A stretch of 64,000 nucleotides of DNA from Flavobacterium xueshanense. GTDB taxonomy: Bacteria > Bacteroidota > Bacteroidia > Flavobacteriales > Flavobacteriaceae. A program made the translations under genes and the position numbers. The stretch covers positions 310,001 to 374,000 of the forward strand of contig NZ_FONQ01000001.1 of assembly GCF_900112975.1 (NCBI RefSeq), in the 5' to 3' direction. The notes under the pieces were generated by a model. The model worked only from the letters and a program-made list of their open reading frames with translations, was not told the origin of the DNA and did no database searches. Shown here in pieces: positions 17,783-26,458 of the stretch (position 1 is its first letter; every line of letters starts with the position of its first letter).

Positions 17783-18025
17783 TTAGCTTGTTTTTTTCTT
17801 TTTCATTCGATAAATAGCGTAGCCAATGCCCGCCACTAGAATGTAAGGAATTACCATTAAGTAAACAATACCGTCATTCACCGCTGCAGCTTGTTTTGCA
17901 TTGCCTTCACTGGTCAATGCAGCGCGACACATGGCACATTGCGCATTTATAGTACCACTGAATAATCCAAAAACCATCAGAAAGGTATAAATTACGACCT
18001 TGTCCACATTATTTTTGACTTTCAT
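17783..18025 (-). CDS. Small membrane protein with CxxC, in the oxidase assembly cluster
   Basis: An 80-residue protein with a cleavable signal sequence ending at INAQ, then CAMCRAALTSEGNAK and one C-terminal transmembrane helix (IVYLMVIPYILVAGIGYAIY) with a Lys-rich cytoplasmic tail. The CxxC would face the periplasm. It is the last gene of the SCO/DUF420 group. The frame can start at 18052, overlapping the DUF420 gene by 11 bases, but the ATG at 18025 gives a more typical signal peptide. No named family is recognised; a role in copper or disulfide handling during oxidase assembly is inference from position and CxxC only. Confidence 0.75.
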   Translation of the reverse strand: MKVKNNVDKVVIYTFLMVFGLFSGTINAQCAMCRAALTSEGNAKQAAAVNDGIVYLMVIPYILVAGIGYAIYRMKKKKTS

Positions 18026-18041
18026 TTCTGTATTCTTATCT

Positions 18042-18584
18042 TTAATAAACATAGTAAGGTGAAATCATTAAATAAACAACTACTCCAGTTAAAGCGACAT
18101 ATAACCAGATTGGGAAAGTGATTTTCGCAATTTTTTTATGCCTATCAAAATTTCCTGATAATGCTCTCACGTAGGTAATTAAAACCATCGGTATAATTGC
18201 AATTGACAAAATAATATGCGTAATCAAAATAAAGAAATAAACATATTTGATAGCTCCTTCACCTCCGAATTTAGTAGAATCAGAAGTCATGTGATACGCA
18301 ACGTACATCACCAAAAAAGCAACAGATAATGCAATTGCACCAGTCATCAATCTTTCGTGAAGTTTTCTCTTACCATTCTTTATCGCAATTACCGCAGCAA
18401 TTAGTAGGATAGCAGTAATTCCGTTAGTAGTAGCATAAATAGGCGGCAAAAAAGAAAGAGGTTCCACATTATAACCAAAATCTTTAAGTTTAACTCCAAA
18501 CAGAATGGCCACTGCAACCGGGATTATGATTGATACCGCTATAATCAACGTATTGAATTTTTGTTCCAAAGAATTATTTTCCAT
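18042..18584 (-). CDS. DUF420 (CtaM-like) integral membrane protein
   Basis: Five predicted transmembrane helices in 180 residues, with the conserved HxxL/MTG (LHERLMTGAIALS), AYHMTSD, ITHIILSIAIIP and RHKKIAKITFPIWLYVALTGVVVYLM segments of DUF420. In Gram-positives the related CtaM is required for maturation of haem-copper oxidases. Its position directly after a SCO gene (2 bases between them) supports an assembly role here. Confidence 0.88.
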   Translation of the reverse strand: MENNSLEQKFNTLIIAVSIIIPVAVAILFGVKLKDFGYNVEPLSFLPPIYATTNGITAILLIAAVIAIKNGKRKLHERLMTGAIALSVAFLVMYVAYHMTSDSTKFGGEGAIKYVYFFILITHIILSIAIIPMVLITYVRALSGNFDRHKKIAKITFPIWLYVALTGVVVYLMISPYYVY

Positions 18585-18586
18585 TT

Positions 18587-19273
18587 TTATTCTTTTAATA
18601 AAATATTAATGTCCTGTTGAATGTTTCGAACTCCTTTTTTATCCAAACCATCATAATATAAAATAGGATTTCCAAAATCATCATTTCTACAACGTATGTT
18701 TCCATTTTTATCAATCAACGCAAACAAACCTGAATGTTCGAAACCACCAGCTACTTTTTTGTTTTCACCAGCATATAGATTAAATCCTTTATTGGCCAAA
18801 TTAAAAATATACGCTTTGTCGCCTGTTAAAAAATTCCAGTTGGAAGATTTCGCTCCTAAGAACTTTGCGTGGTCTTTTAATACTTTTGCTGTATCATGTT
18901 CCGGATCAATTGTAATTGAAACAATTCCAAAATTAGGATTACCAAAAAAACTTTTTTCTAAAACCAACATACTTTCATTCATTTTTGGACAAATGGTAGG
19001 ACAGGTGGTAAAGAAGAACTCCAATACATAGACTTTCCCTTTGTAAGTTTGATTTGTAATCTTCTTATTGTCTTGATTTATTAATTCGAATTTAGGTGCA
19101 GGACCTATTTTAAGTAATTGCCCTTCTTCTGCAGTTGCTGGATTAACGCTGTCTAAGCGCTCTCCTTGAACTACTTTGTCATTCTTAATCCTATCCACAA
19201 TTTTTGGAATAGCATAAATTCCAAAAATCAAAATAATGAAGGAGATTCCTATGTATGATTTATTTTTAAACAT
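18587..19273 (-). CDS. SCO1/SenC-family copper chaperone for cytochrome oxidase
   Basis: Membrane-tethered periplasmic thioredoxin-fold protein that delivers copper to the CuA centre of oxidase subunit II. It has an N-terminal anchor (residues 7-23), the copper ligands C91 and C95 in TTCPTICP, and H180 in GGFEHSGLFALID; all three family ligands are present. It sits 6 bases after the Cys-less SCO-like gene and 2 bases before the DUF420 gene. Confidence 0.94.
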   Translation of the reverse strand: MFKNKSYIGISFIILIFGIYAIPKIVDRIKNDKVVQGERLDSVNPATAEEGQLLKIGPAPKFELINQDNKKITNQTYKGKVYVLEFFFTTCPTICPKMNESMLVLEKSFFGNPNFGIVSITIDPEHDTAKVLKDHAKFLGAKSSNWNFLTGDKAYIFNLANKGFNLYAGENKKVAGGFEHSGLFALIDKNGNIRCRNDDFGNPILYYDGLDKKGVRNIQQDINILLKE

Positions 19274-19279
19274 AAAATA

Positions 19280-19921
19280 TTAAATTTTTCTGGTGGCGTT
19301 ATTGTTCTTTTTTAGCGCTGCACGATATTCATACAGAATTACTTTAAAATCATCAAGCATTTCATTACTCAACTCCGCTGGATGAAATGTATTGTAGCCT
19401 TCTTTTATATCTTTCACTAGTTTTCGACCGCGAAGATTACGTTTTTTATCAATGATGTAGACTTTTGGCGTACCGGAATGCTTATCTAATTTCTCAACTA
19501 ATTTTAATTGATTATAATACTTGTTGATAGCTTCGGTTGATGCGAAAACAAAACGCCATTGCTTGACATCAGTGAAAGCTCCCAACGCATCCACCACTTT
19601 TTTAGCATCTTTTTCAGTACCGGTCGGACAAATCATCACAAACTGAACATCTTTGAACTCATGATACCTTTGATAAATTTTTTGATTTAAATTGAAAAGA
19701 TTTCCTCTGTTTTTTAAGAGCTCATTACCCATAAAACCGAGAATCGTTACTTTGCCATTCAAACTAACTTTTTTACCGTCTAAAGATTGCCAATCACCCA
19801 AATCAACTGTATTAGGAGTTATGATTGGTAATTTGGTAAAACCATTAACACCAGAAGCAAAAAAAAGATATGCAACAATAGGTAAAATAAAAAGAACGAA
19901 AAGGACAATATTTTTTTTCAT
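19280..19921 (-). CDS. Cys-less SCO/thioredoxin-like protein
   Basis: A 213-residue N-terminally anchored thioredoxin-fold protein. It shares the SCO layout (strand LNGKVTILGFMG, later SGTPKVYIIDKKRNLRGR), but where SCO has CxxxC it reads GNELLKNRG at about 65-73, and the copper-binding His region is also replaced. The only Cys is C98. It can therefore neither bind copper in the SCO manner nor do thiol exchange. The longest frame begins at 19966, but a -7 box at 19951-19944 makes the ATG at 19921 the start. It heads the SCO/DUF420 sub-operon. Confidence 0.82.
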   Translation of the reverse strand: MKKNIVLFVLFILPIVAYLFFASGVNGFTKLPIITPNTVDLGDWQSLDGKKVSLNGKVTILGFMGNELLKNRGNLFNLNQKIYQRYHEFKDVQFVMICPTGTEKDAKKVVDALGAFTDVKQWRFVFASTEAINKYYNQLKLVEKLDKHSGTPKVYIIDKKRNLRGRKLVKDIKEGYNTFHPAELSNEMLDDFKVILYEYRAALKKNNNATRKI

Positions 19922-19943
19922 TGTAGTGAAAGTTATTAAAGTA

Positions 19944-19951
19944 CAAAAATA
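19944..19951 (-). promoter_or_regulatory. -7 box of the SCO sub-operon
   Basis: TATTTTTG on the minus strand directly after the coxIV terminator. Predicted leader is about 17 bases to the ATG at 19921. Confidence 0.5.
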
Positions 19952-19974
19952 AAAAAAGGTACGCAATGCGTACC
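19951..19974 (-). terminator. Terminator between coxIV and the SCO sub-operon
   Basis: GC-rich 6-bp stem (GGTACG/CGTACC) with a 5-base loop, followed on the minus strand by seven Ts. It divides the oxidase cluster into two transcripts, or attenuates the distal one. Confidence 0.75.
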
Positions 19975-19996
19975 CTCTTTTTGAATTAATATCTTA

Positions 19997-20347
19997 TTAA
20001 AAATTCCATTTTATCGTAGAATTTTTAAAAACCTCATAAATATAATCCCCTTCTGTCAAAAGAATAAAGAGTAAGTATAATATCAGAAAAATTAGGGGAA
20101 AAACAACTGCACTTCGTAAAGTACTTTTTTCTCCTTCCATGTGCATGAAGGCATAAACTATATAATACGCTTTATAAACTGTAAGAGCGTAAAATATCCA
20201 ATTCAGTAAATTCATACCCATAAAATTGTTCATATGAAGCGCATCAGGTTTTAAAATACCCAAAATAACTTCTACTACTGTAACGGCGGATAATATTCCG
20301 AAAACTTTCCAGATTCTACCTATATTAGATACGTGTTCGTGTGACAT
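19997..20347 (-). CDS. Cytochrome c oxidase subunit IV (prokaryotic type)
   Basis: A 116-residue protein with three transmembrane helices (IWKVFGILSAVTVVEVILGI, LLNWIFYALTVYKAYYIVYAF, AVVFPLIFLILYLLFILL). The conserved FMHMEGEK turn between helices 2 and 3 is typical of CtaF/CoxD-like subunit IV. It is last in the ctaB-coxIII-coxIII-coxIV transcript, 18 bases after the long subunit III gene, and is followed by a terminator. Confidence 0.9.
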   Translation of the reverse strand: MSHEHVSNIGRIWKVFGILSAVTVVEVILGILKPDALHMNNFMGMNLLNWIFYALTVYKAYYIVYAFMHMEGEKSTLRSAVVFPLIFLILYLLFILLTEGDYIYEVFKNSTIKWNF

Positions 20348-20365
20348 GATAATTACTTTTTGAAA

Positions 20366-21343
20366 TTAAACTAGATAGAAAACTGTAAATACAAAAACCC
20401 AAACTAAATCGACAAAGTGCCAATAAAGACCTACTTTCTCTACCATTTCATAGCTTCTTCTTTTTTCATATGTTCCAATTAATACATTGAAAAATATAAT
20501 GATGTTTATGATTACTCCAGAAAAAACGTGGAATCCGTGGAATCCAGTGATAAAGAAAAAGAAGTCAGCAAATAATTTACTTCCGTATTCGTTTCTGATC
20601 AAATTGGCGCCTTCAACAACATATTGTGCCTGACTCAATCTTGCTTCAGACTCTGCTCTTGAAAGAATTGTTTTTTTCTTCTCTTTAGTTATTACCTCCG
20701 TTCTGATTAGAATTTCAGGGTGCGCTTTGAATCCCGCTTGAACTTCAGCAACAGAGTACGATGGTAAAGCTGGCTCATCCATGAACCATTTAGCCTTATT
20801 TCTTGTCAGTTGTTCTCTTTCTTCCGGTAAAAAAGCCGCAAAATCAGCCAAAGCTACACGCTTACCGTCTTTATCCACAAATTGAAGTAAACTTCCTCCT
20901 TTTGTTTCAACAGCTCCGTATTCACCTTTGATGAAATTTTTCCATTCCCAAGCTTGAGATCCTACGAAAATCAAACCTCCAATAATGGTTAAGAACATGT
21001 AAAGAACTACTTTATTTTTTTTCATCTGATGCCCTGCATCAACAGCTAACACCATTGTTACAGATGAGAAAATCAAAATAAAAGTCATTAATGCCACGTA
21101 GTACATCGGAGCAGATACTCCATGCATAAATGGGAAGTGAGTAAACACTTCATCAGCCAAAGGCCATGTTTCAATAAATTTAAATCGAGAAAAACCATAC
21201 GCGGCCAAAAATCCCGAGAATGTTAAAGCATCTGACACGATAAAAAACCACATCATTAATTTGCCATAACTTGCTCCCATTGGCTCATTGCCGCCTCCCC
21301 AAGTTTTTCCTTCACTATTTGCAGTAGTAACTGTCGCTTCCAT
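20366..21343 (-). CDS. Cytochrome c oxidase subunit III, long form with hydrophilic insertion
   Basis: Haem-copper oxidase subunit III. Family helices include LMMWFFIVSDALTFSGFLAAY at the start and ADFFFFITGFHGFHVFSGVI and YWHFVDLVWVFVFTVFYLV at the end. Between the fourth and fifth helices (about residues 140-255) there is a hydrophilic insertion of more than 100 residues, giving 325 residues against about 200 for the short neighbour. Such insertions occur in Bacteroidota, but their role is unknown. Subunits I and II are not in this window. Confidence 0.92.
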   Translation of the reverse strand: MEATVTTANSEGKTWGGGNEPMGASYGKLMMWFFIVSDALTFSGFLAAYGFSRFKFIETWPLADEVFTHFPFMHGVSAPMYYVALMTFILIFSSVTMVLAVDAGHQMKKNKVVLYMFLTIIGGLIFVGSQAWEWKNFIKGEYGAVETKGGSLLQFVDKDGKRVALADFAAFLPEEREQLTRNKAKWFMDEPALPSYSVAEVQAGFKAHPEILIRTEVITKEKKKTILSRAESEARLSQAQYVVEGANLIRNEYGSKLFADFFFFITGFHGFHVFSGVIINIIIFFNVLIGTYEKRRSYEMVEKVGLYWHFVDLVWVFVFTVFYLV

Positions 21344-21385
21344 AAAAGTTATTCGTTAAAAAGTTCCCAAATTTACGTTTTTTTC

Positions 21386-21973
21386 TTATTTAAAGAAATA
21401 TAAAAACAAAAACAAATAAACCCACAATAAGTCAAGAAAGTGCCAGTACATTGCACCTAGTTCAATTCCAAGGGTTTGAGATGAATTGTATTTTTGTTTA
21501 AAATGATTATAAATTATAATTAGAAGTGAAATCACGCCACCCGCAAGGTGAATCAAGTGCACAACGGTAACAACGTATAAAAAAGTAGTGGTTATTGAGC
21601 TTCCGCTTCCGGTGAAATAATGACCATTATCTATTATTTGTCCAAATCCTACGAACTGTAAAACTACAAACAATATTCCTAGAACTAATGTAGTCAAAAG
21701 AAAAATTGTAGTTTTACTTTGATTGTTTTTCTGAATCGCTTTTTTAGCCAAATGAAAAGTAACGCTACATCCTATTATCGCAATAGTACTGTAATAAAAA
21801 GCTGTTGGTAATTGAAAATCCTTCAACCAGTCAGCTCTGGATTTACTTACTACAAAAGCACTGGTAAGTCCCGCAAACATCATTATCATACTTACCATTG
21901 CAAACAACAAAATCAATTTGTAGGATCTTGCCATTCTGGATTCTTGTTCCTCAGTTGTCATTATCATCTCCAT
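21386..21973 (-). CDS. Cytochrome c oxidase subunit III, short form
   Basis: A 195-residue, five-helix subunit III protein with the family pattern HLIHLAGGVISLLII and the C-terminal MYWHFLDLLWVYLFLFLYF. It starts 2 bases after the ctaB stop and precedes the long subunit III gene. The paired subunit III genes are a regular feature of flavobacterial oxidase loci and are not a recent duplication: similarity between the two is limited to the core helices. Confidence 0.9.
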   Translation of the reverse strand: MEMIMTTEEQESRMARSYKLILLFAMVSMIMMFAGLTSAFVVSKSRADWLKDFQLPTAFYYSTIAIIGCSVTFHLAKKAIQKNNQSKTTIFLLTTLVLGILFVVLQFVGFGQIIDNGHYFTGSGSSITTTFLYVVTVVHLIHLAGGVISLLIIIYNHFKQKYNSSQTLGIELGAMYWHFLDLLWVYLFLFLYFFK

Positions 21974-21975
21974 AA

Positions 21976-22878
21976 CTATCTTAAAAATTTATCAAATACA
22001 TAAATCAATTGTAACAATGTAATATAAGAAACACTAACTAACATTAATGTTCTTGCCGCTTTTGCAGTTCTCAATTTATATAATCGAACAGCATAAAAAA
22101 GCATCCATAATCCAAGTAAAAATACAACAATTGCAGCAATTGGCGTCAAGTAAAAGCGTCCAGTATAACCCAATACGGGTAAAAGTGACGCTAAAATCAA
22201 CCAAACAGTATATAAAATAATCTGCAAGGCAGTACCTTTATCTTTTTTACCTGTCGGCAACATAAAGAAACCTGCTTTTTCATAATCTTCATACAAAAAC
22301 CATCCAATAGCCCAAAAATGCGGAAATTGCCAAAAAAACTGAATTAAAAACAAAGTTCCTGCTTCTATTCCAAATTCTCCCGTTGCCGCAACCCAACCCA
22401 ACATAAAAGGTATTGCTCCCGGAAAAGCTCCAACAAAAACAGACAATGAGGTCATGGTTTTCAAAGGAGTATAAACACTCGTATACAAAAATATTGAAAC
22501 GGCGCCAAACATTGCGGTTTTTGGATTGATAGTATACAGCAAAGCAATTCCTACAATCGTTAAAAGACTCGCAATAATCAAAGCCGTAACGCGAGACATT
22601 CTGCCGGCTGGAACAGGACGGTTTTTAGTTCTGTCCATCAAGGCATCCAAATCTTTTTCAATCACTTGATTGAAAGCATTTGACGCTCCCACCATACAAT
22701 AGCCACCAACTGCCAATTTTAACAAAACCGTCCAATCTAATGAATGCAAATCATAAATACCCAACATAAATCCAGCGATAGACGAAAATACGACACTAAT
22801 AGCTAAACGTGCCTTAGTGATTTCTCGGAAATCAATATAAATGGATTTTAATGAAAATGTACTTTGTGTTGCGTTCAA
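21976..22878 (-). CDS. ctaB: Protohaem IX farnesyltransferase (haem O synthase)
   Basis: Integral membrane UbiA-family prenyltransferase that converts haem B to haem O for the oxidase. The prenyl diphosphate-binding motif NAFNQVIEKDLDALMDRTKNRP and a second Asp-rich loop (FLYEDYEKAGFFMLP) are present, with eight to nine hydrophobic helices. It is first in the oxidase operon and has a good promoter 33 bases upstream. The usual length is 290-310 residues; this one has 300. Confidence 0.95.
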   Translation of the reverse strand: MNATQSTFSLKSIYIDFREITKARLAISVVFSSIAGFMLGIYDLHSLDWTVLLKLAVGGYCMVGASNAFNQVIEKDLDALMDRTKNRPVPAGRMSRVTALIIASLLTIVGIALLYTINPKTAMFGAVSIFLYTSVYTPLKTMTSLSVFVGAFPGAIPFMLGWVAATGEFGIEAGTLFLIQFFWQFPHFWAIGWFLYEDYEKAGFFMLPTGKKDKGTALQIILYTVWLILASLLPVLGYTGRFYLTPIAAIVVFLLGLWMLFYAVRLYKLRTAKAARTLMLVSVSYITLLQLIYVFDKFLR

Positions 22879-22910
22879 TATTAGCGTTTATTTATTCTTA
22901 AAAACTTTTG

Positions 22911-22942
22911 CAAAAGTAGTATATCAAAAGGGATTTGACAAA
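22911..22942 (-). promoter_or_regulatory. Promoter of the ctaB/cox operon (TTTG-N20-TACTTTTG)
   Basis: On the minus strand TTTG (22942-22939) is followed after 20 bases by TACTTTTG (22918-22911). Expected transcript start is near 22905, giving a leader of about 27 bases. Confidence 0.7.
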
Positions 22943-22959
22943 AAACAATTCACAAAAAA

Positions 22960-25083
22960 TTAATAATCAAAATACCAATTAAAAATATCAGCTCTTAATC
23001 CTAATGTTAGCCAATTAGTGCTCTGATTGAAAGTTGTTGCCGTATTTTTTGTTGGATCAAAACTCCTGTAAATATAACTTCCGAAGAGTTTTAAATTTGT
23101 TGCTGGATTTACTAAAAAACCTCCTTGAAAATCAGCAATAAAAACTGCGGTTTTATTTCCTTGTCCCACTTTTACTCCGCTATCAAACGGTCTTTTTTCA
23201 TCATAATCTTTATATATATTTCCACCGTAATTGAAATTGTCTTCAGTGGTATCAAAATCCAGTCCTCGAGTTCCCATAGTAATTTTTGCGTCAGCAAAAT
23301 ACCTTCCTTTATGATATCGGGCAATGGCGATTAATTCTTTGAAATTCCCTCCCCATTGGTGGCCTATACTTTGGTTGTTGTGCCCATAATTTGTAATTGG
23401 CATGCTATGAGAATACACATACGGACGCACATGATTGTATTCTAATTGCAACAGTAAATTATCTACTTTGAAAGCGTTGTAGTACTTAACACCCAGCTGA
23501 TAACCGTATTTATTTTTCCAACTATTATCGCCTTCTTTGACGTCTCCAAGAGAAAATTCATCTAGAATAAACTGTCCGTAAAAATTAATTTGATTGCTCC
23601 ATTTGTATTTATATGTCAACCCTAAAATTGCATTTCCGCTTCTGGCCGAAGATGCAAATTCAACCGAACGATAAAAAATAATTGGATTCACAAAACTCAC
23701 GTCAAATCCTCTGTCATTCGTATTAGTCCAAATCACAGATTCAAAGAAACCAAGATTTAATTTATTAGAAACATTCCAACTCAAATAATGATTTGCCATA
23801 AACTTTGTGGCATACGTTCGTTCTAATGTTACTTCCGGTCGAACATCTTTGAGCCACATGTACGTATTGGTATATTTTATTTTCCAAAAATTAGTATTTA
23901 ATTTAAAATAAGGATACGGGCTTGCACCATCACTTTCTAATAAAGATCGGTATCCATCCCCAATGAAATTTCTGCCGTAACCCAACTGTAAATCGATGTG
24001 TTTACTTGGCGTAAAAGTCAAATTCGCTTCCGCCGATGGAAAATCATAGGCATCCGTTTTGAAATCTTTCGCAATTCCCACTCCAGGAATAATGGCTGGA
24101 TTTCCTCCTGCAGGTCTAATTGATTCTGCGTAATTATTGAAGTAATCCGCAAAACGTCCTTGACTTTCAAAAACAGTTGTGGTAAAATTCAGCATTTTGC
24201 CCAAACCACCACGAAAATTGATTCCGCGTGTATTTACATAGGTATACGAAACATCATTTTTAGAAGCTTTACCAACTTGCAAATCAAATATAGGATTTAG
24301 TGTAAACCAATAGTCATCCCCTTGAATTTCCACCATGTTTTCATTCCATAATTTTCTCGCCCACCAACTTGAGGCTTTCTTTCTTAGCTTCTCATTTACA
24401 GCCTTAAGGTCATAATATTTAGACACTTCTGCATACGTATATGGCTTTGAAGCCGTATGATTATTACTTCCCATTTGGTTTAACGAAGCATCAAACTGCG
24501 CATAATAACTATGTGAAAACGGGATGTTCAAATGACTCTCGAACTCAGGACTATTGAATTTTTTGTACACAATACTATCCAGTTCCGTTAGCTTTTCTGT
24601 TTTGTTGGGAACGATTTTGGCTTGCGCCAAAGTTTCAGTGGCTACTGCTTCCCTAATTTTCAAAGGAATTGAAATTGTCATGGTAAACTTAGCATAAGTT
24701 GGTTTTCCATTGTATGTTGATGACTGGATTTTTGGAAATTTACCAAAAACTCTTTTCGTTTCAGCAATCAATTTCTCCTCTGTTGCATCAACATAAATCA
24801 CTTTAAAAAATCCATTACTGTCTACTTCAAAAAGTACTTTTATATTGCCTTGAAAATTGTTTTGTTTCAAATCCTCCGGAACTTCAAAATTTGCAAAAAC
24901 AAAATCCTGAACCTGATTATAAAAACACGTCTCTAATGCATTTGATTGTAAGTTGACGCAATCTGAAAAAACAGGAAAACGTTCCGCAGTACTCCCTGAT
25001 CGAACAGTAACACTTGTAATTTCTTGCGCAGAAATTAAAAAAGAATTCAAGAGTATTAGTAAAACCAAAAATCCTTTGTTCAT
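22960..25083 (-). CDS. remB: Gliding motility protein RemB-like outer membrane protein
   Basis: A 707-residue exported protein. It has a signal peptide (MNKGFLVLLILLNSFLISAQ). Residues about 45-135 resemble a TonB C-terminal-like domain (FVFANFEVPEDLKQNNFQGNIKVLFEVDSNG). The rest is rich in aromatic amphipathic strands as in capsule-assembly/Wzi-like barrels, ending in WYFDY. In F. johnsoniae remB encodes an exported gliding protein, and I recall it lies a few genes from sprA, as here. The start at 25083 is used because the longer frame overlaps deoC. The name rests on context and overall layout, not on a run comparison. Confidence 0.65.
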   Translation of the reverse strand: MNKGFLVLLILLNSFLISAQEITSVTVRSGSTAERFPVFSDCVNLQSNALETCFYNQVQDFVFANFEVPEDLKQNNFQGNIKVLFEVDSNGFFKVIYVDATEEKLIAETKRVFGKFPKIQSSTYNGKPTYAKFTMTISIPLKIREAVATETLAQAKIVPNKTEKLTELDSIVYKKFNSPEFESHLNIPFSHSYYAQFDASLNQMGSNNHTASKPYTYAEVSKYYDLKAVNEKLRKKASSWWARKLWNENMVEIQGDDYWFTLNPIFDLQVGKASKNDVSYTYVNTRGINFRGGLGKMLNFTTTVFESQGRFADYFNNYAESIRPAGGNPAIIPGVGIAKDFKTDAYDFPSAEANLTFTPSKHIDLQLGYGRNFIGDGYRSLLESDGASPYPYFKLNTNFWKIKYTNTYMWLKDVRPEVTLERTYATKFMANHYLSWNVSNKLNLGFFESVIWTNTNDRGFDVSFVNPIIFYRSVEFASSARSGNAILGLTYKYKWSNQINFYGQFILDEFSLGDVKEGDNSWKNKYGYQLGVKYYNAFKVDNLLLQLEYNHVRPYVYSHSMPITNYGHNNQSIGHQWGGNFKELIAIARYHKGRYFADAKITMGTRGLDFDTTEDNFNYGGNIYKDYDEKRPFDSGVKVGQGNKTAVFIADFQGGFLVNPATNLKLFGSYIYRSFDPTKNTATTFNQSTNWLTLGLRADIFNWYFDY

Positions 25084-25102
25084 GCTTATTTTCTTTTTAT
25101 AT

Positions 25103-25846
25103 TTAGTATTCATCATTTGAATTTTGACCATTAGCTATCATTTTGGCACCTGAAGTTCCTATTCTTTTTACCCCTAACTGAATCATTGCAACAGCTTCTT
25201 CATAAGTTCTGACTCCGCCAGCAGCTTTTACCGGAAGAGGCGAGGCATTTTCAAGCATCATTGTTATAGCAGGAATAGTGGCGCCATTTGGTAAATCATT
25301 TTCAGTTTTGTAAAATCCGGTGGAAGACTTCACAAAAACCTGAGGAAACAGCTCTTGTTCAAAATTAGAAACAACAACATTTTTTATCACGCTTGATAAT
25401 TGAATAATTTCTTTTTCAGTTAGTGCAGCCACTTCAATAATCCATTTTACAACTTTATTGTGAGCCAAACTGAATTGGGTACATTTTAGAATTTCTTCTT
25501 TGACTACATCTATTTCACCATTTTTGAAAGCTTCATAATTGCATACAAAATCCAAGTCATCTGCGCCATCCTGAATCGCCTGAGCAGCTTCTTTAAGCTT
25601 ATCTTCTAATGAAGATTTCCCTTCTGGAAAATCAATTACAGTACCTATTTGGACAATCGAATTCGATTCCATAATCATTTTTTTCGCTAACGAAACCATA
25701 TTCGGCCGAATCATTATAAGTTTAAAATGCTCTTCAATAGCTTCCTGAATAAATCCCTTAACGATAAGAATATTTTTTTCTTCGCTGATTCCCGCTTGTT
25801 CTTCCGTTTTTAAATAGGTGGAATCTAAATATTGCTTAATATTCAT
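25103..25846 (-). CDS. deoC: Deoxyribose-phosphate aldolase
   Basis: Class I aldolase that splits 2-deoxyribose-5-phosphate into glyceraldehyde-3-phosphate and acetaldehyde. The Schiff-base lysine is K173 in FVKSSTGF, and the DFVCNYEAFKNG and VKAAGGVRTYEEA blocks are intact. Length is 247 residues. A TATTTTTG box lies about 40 bases upstream of the start. The remB-like gene follows after 19 bases, so the two may share a transcript although they are functionally unrelated. Confidence 0.95.
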   Translation of the reverse strand: MNIKQYLDSTYLKTEEQAGISEEKNILIVKGFIQEAIEEHFKLIMIRPNMVSLAKKMIMESNSIVQIGTVIDFPEGKSSLEDKLKEAAQAIQDGADDLDFVCNYEAFKNGEIDVVKEEILKCTQFSLAHNKVVKWIIEVAALTEKEIIQLSSVIKNVVVSNFEQELFPQVFVKSSTGFYKTENDLPNGATIPAITMMLENASPLPVKAAGGVRTYEEAVAMIQLGVKRIGTSGAKMIANGQNSNDEY

Positions 25847-26041
25847 GGCGTTATCGATTTCTTAATTATAACTAATTCTGACTCACAAAAATACATTATA
25901 TCTGCACATAAGTTTAATATAAAACGCTTCTATTTCTTTTTTTTAAACGTAAACCAAAGCTCCCTGCCATTTATATAAAACATGACTTTAAATAACATCC
26001 CTGAAAACATTATTTATCCCTTTCCTGAAACCTGTAAAAAC

Positions 26042-26063
26042 AAAAAATCCCACCGAAGTGGGA
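26042..26063 (-). terminator. Terminator of the gcvH-vanZ transcript
   Basis: On the minus strand, TCCCAC-TTCG-GTGGGA: a 6-bp GC-rich stem with a stabilising TTCG tetraloop, then six Ts. Confidence 0.85.
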
Positions 26064-26080
26064 CTCTATTTATTTTTAAA

Positions 26081-26458
26081 TTATCTGACCTTAGTATTTA
26101 ACCCAAATAAAAGAACAAGCACTACTGCTAAAGTCGCTCCGGATACATTTGCTAAAATATCAAGTATATCTGCATGTCTGGTTGTCGTTAGTAACTCTTG
26201 TGCTATTTCGATTCCTATTCCAAAAAAAACAGAAAACAGAAACGAAGCAATCAAGGGCTTAAAACTATTTGCATCAATTGCCCGGCTTTTTAAAAACAAA
26301 AAACAAAACGTTGTAAGCACAAAATGAAAAAAGGCATGCACCAATTTATCCAAATTTGAAACATTTCCCATTGGGACATTATTCAATTGTACCAAACAAA
26401 AAAAAGCAATTATTCCAGTCCAAAGTAAAGCGGCCCAAAAATAAAGCTGTTTACGCAC
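26081..26458 (-). CDS. VanZ-like membrane protein
   Basis: A 125-residue protein with four transmembrane helices and the VanZ-family signatures [18 protein letters not shown] and [31 protein letters not shown]. VanZ itself gives teicoplanin tolerance by an unknown mechanism; the function of chromosomal homologues in Gram-negatives is not known. It overlaps the end of gcvH by 8 bases, indicating translational coupling. Confidence 0.85.
   Translation of the reverse strand: MRKQLYFWAALLWTGIIAFFCLVQLNNVPMGNVSNLDKLVHAFFHFVLTTFCFLFLKSRAIDANSFKPLIASFLFSVFFGIGIEIAQELLTTTRHADILDILANVSGATLAVVLVLLFGLNTKVR

Noticed and set aside
20366..21973. Two adjacent subunit III genes as a broken single gene or tandem duplication
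   Set aside because: Each has its own complete N- and C-terminal helices; lengths and sequences differ, and the pair is usual in Flavobacteriia.
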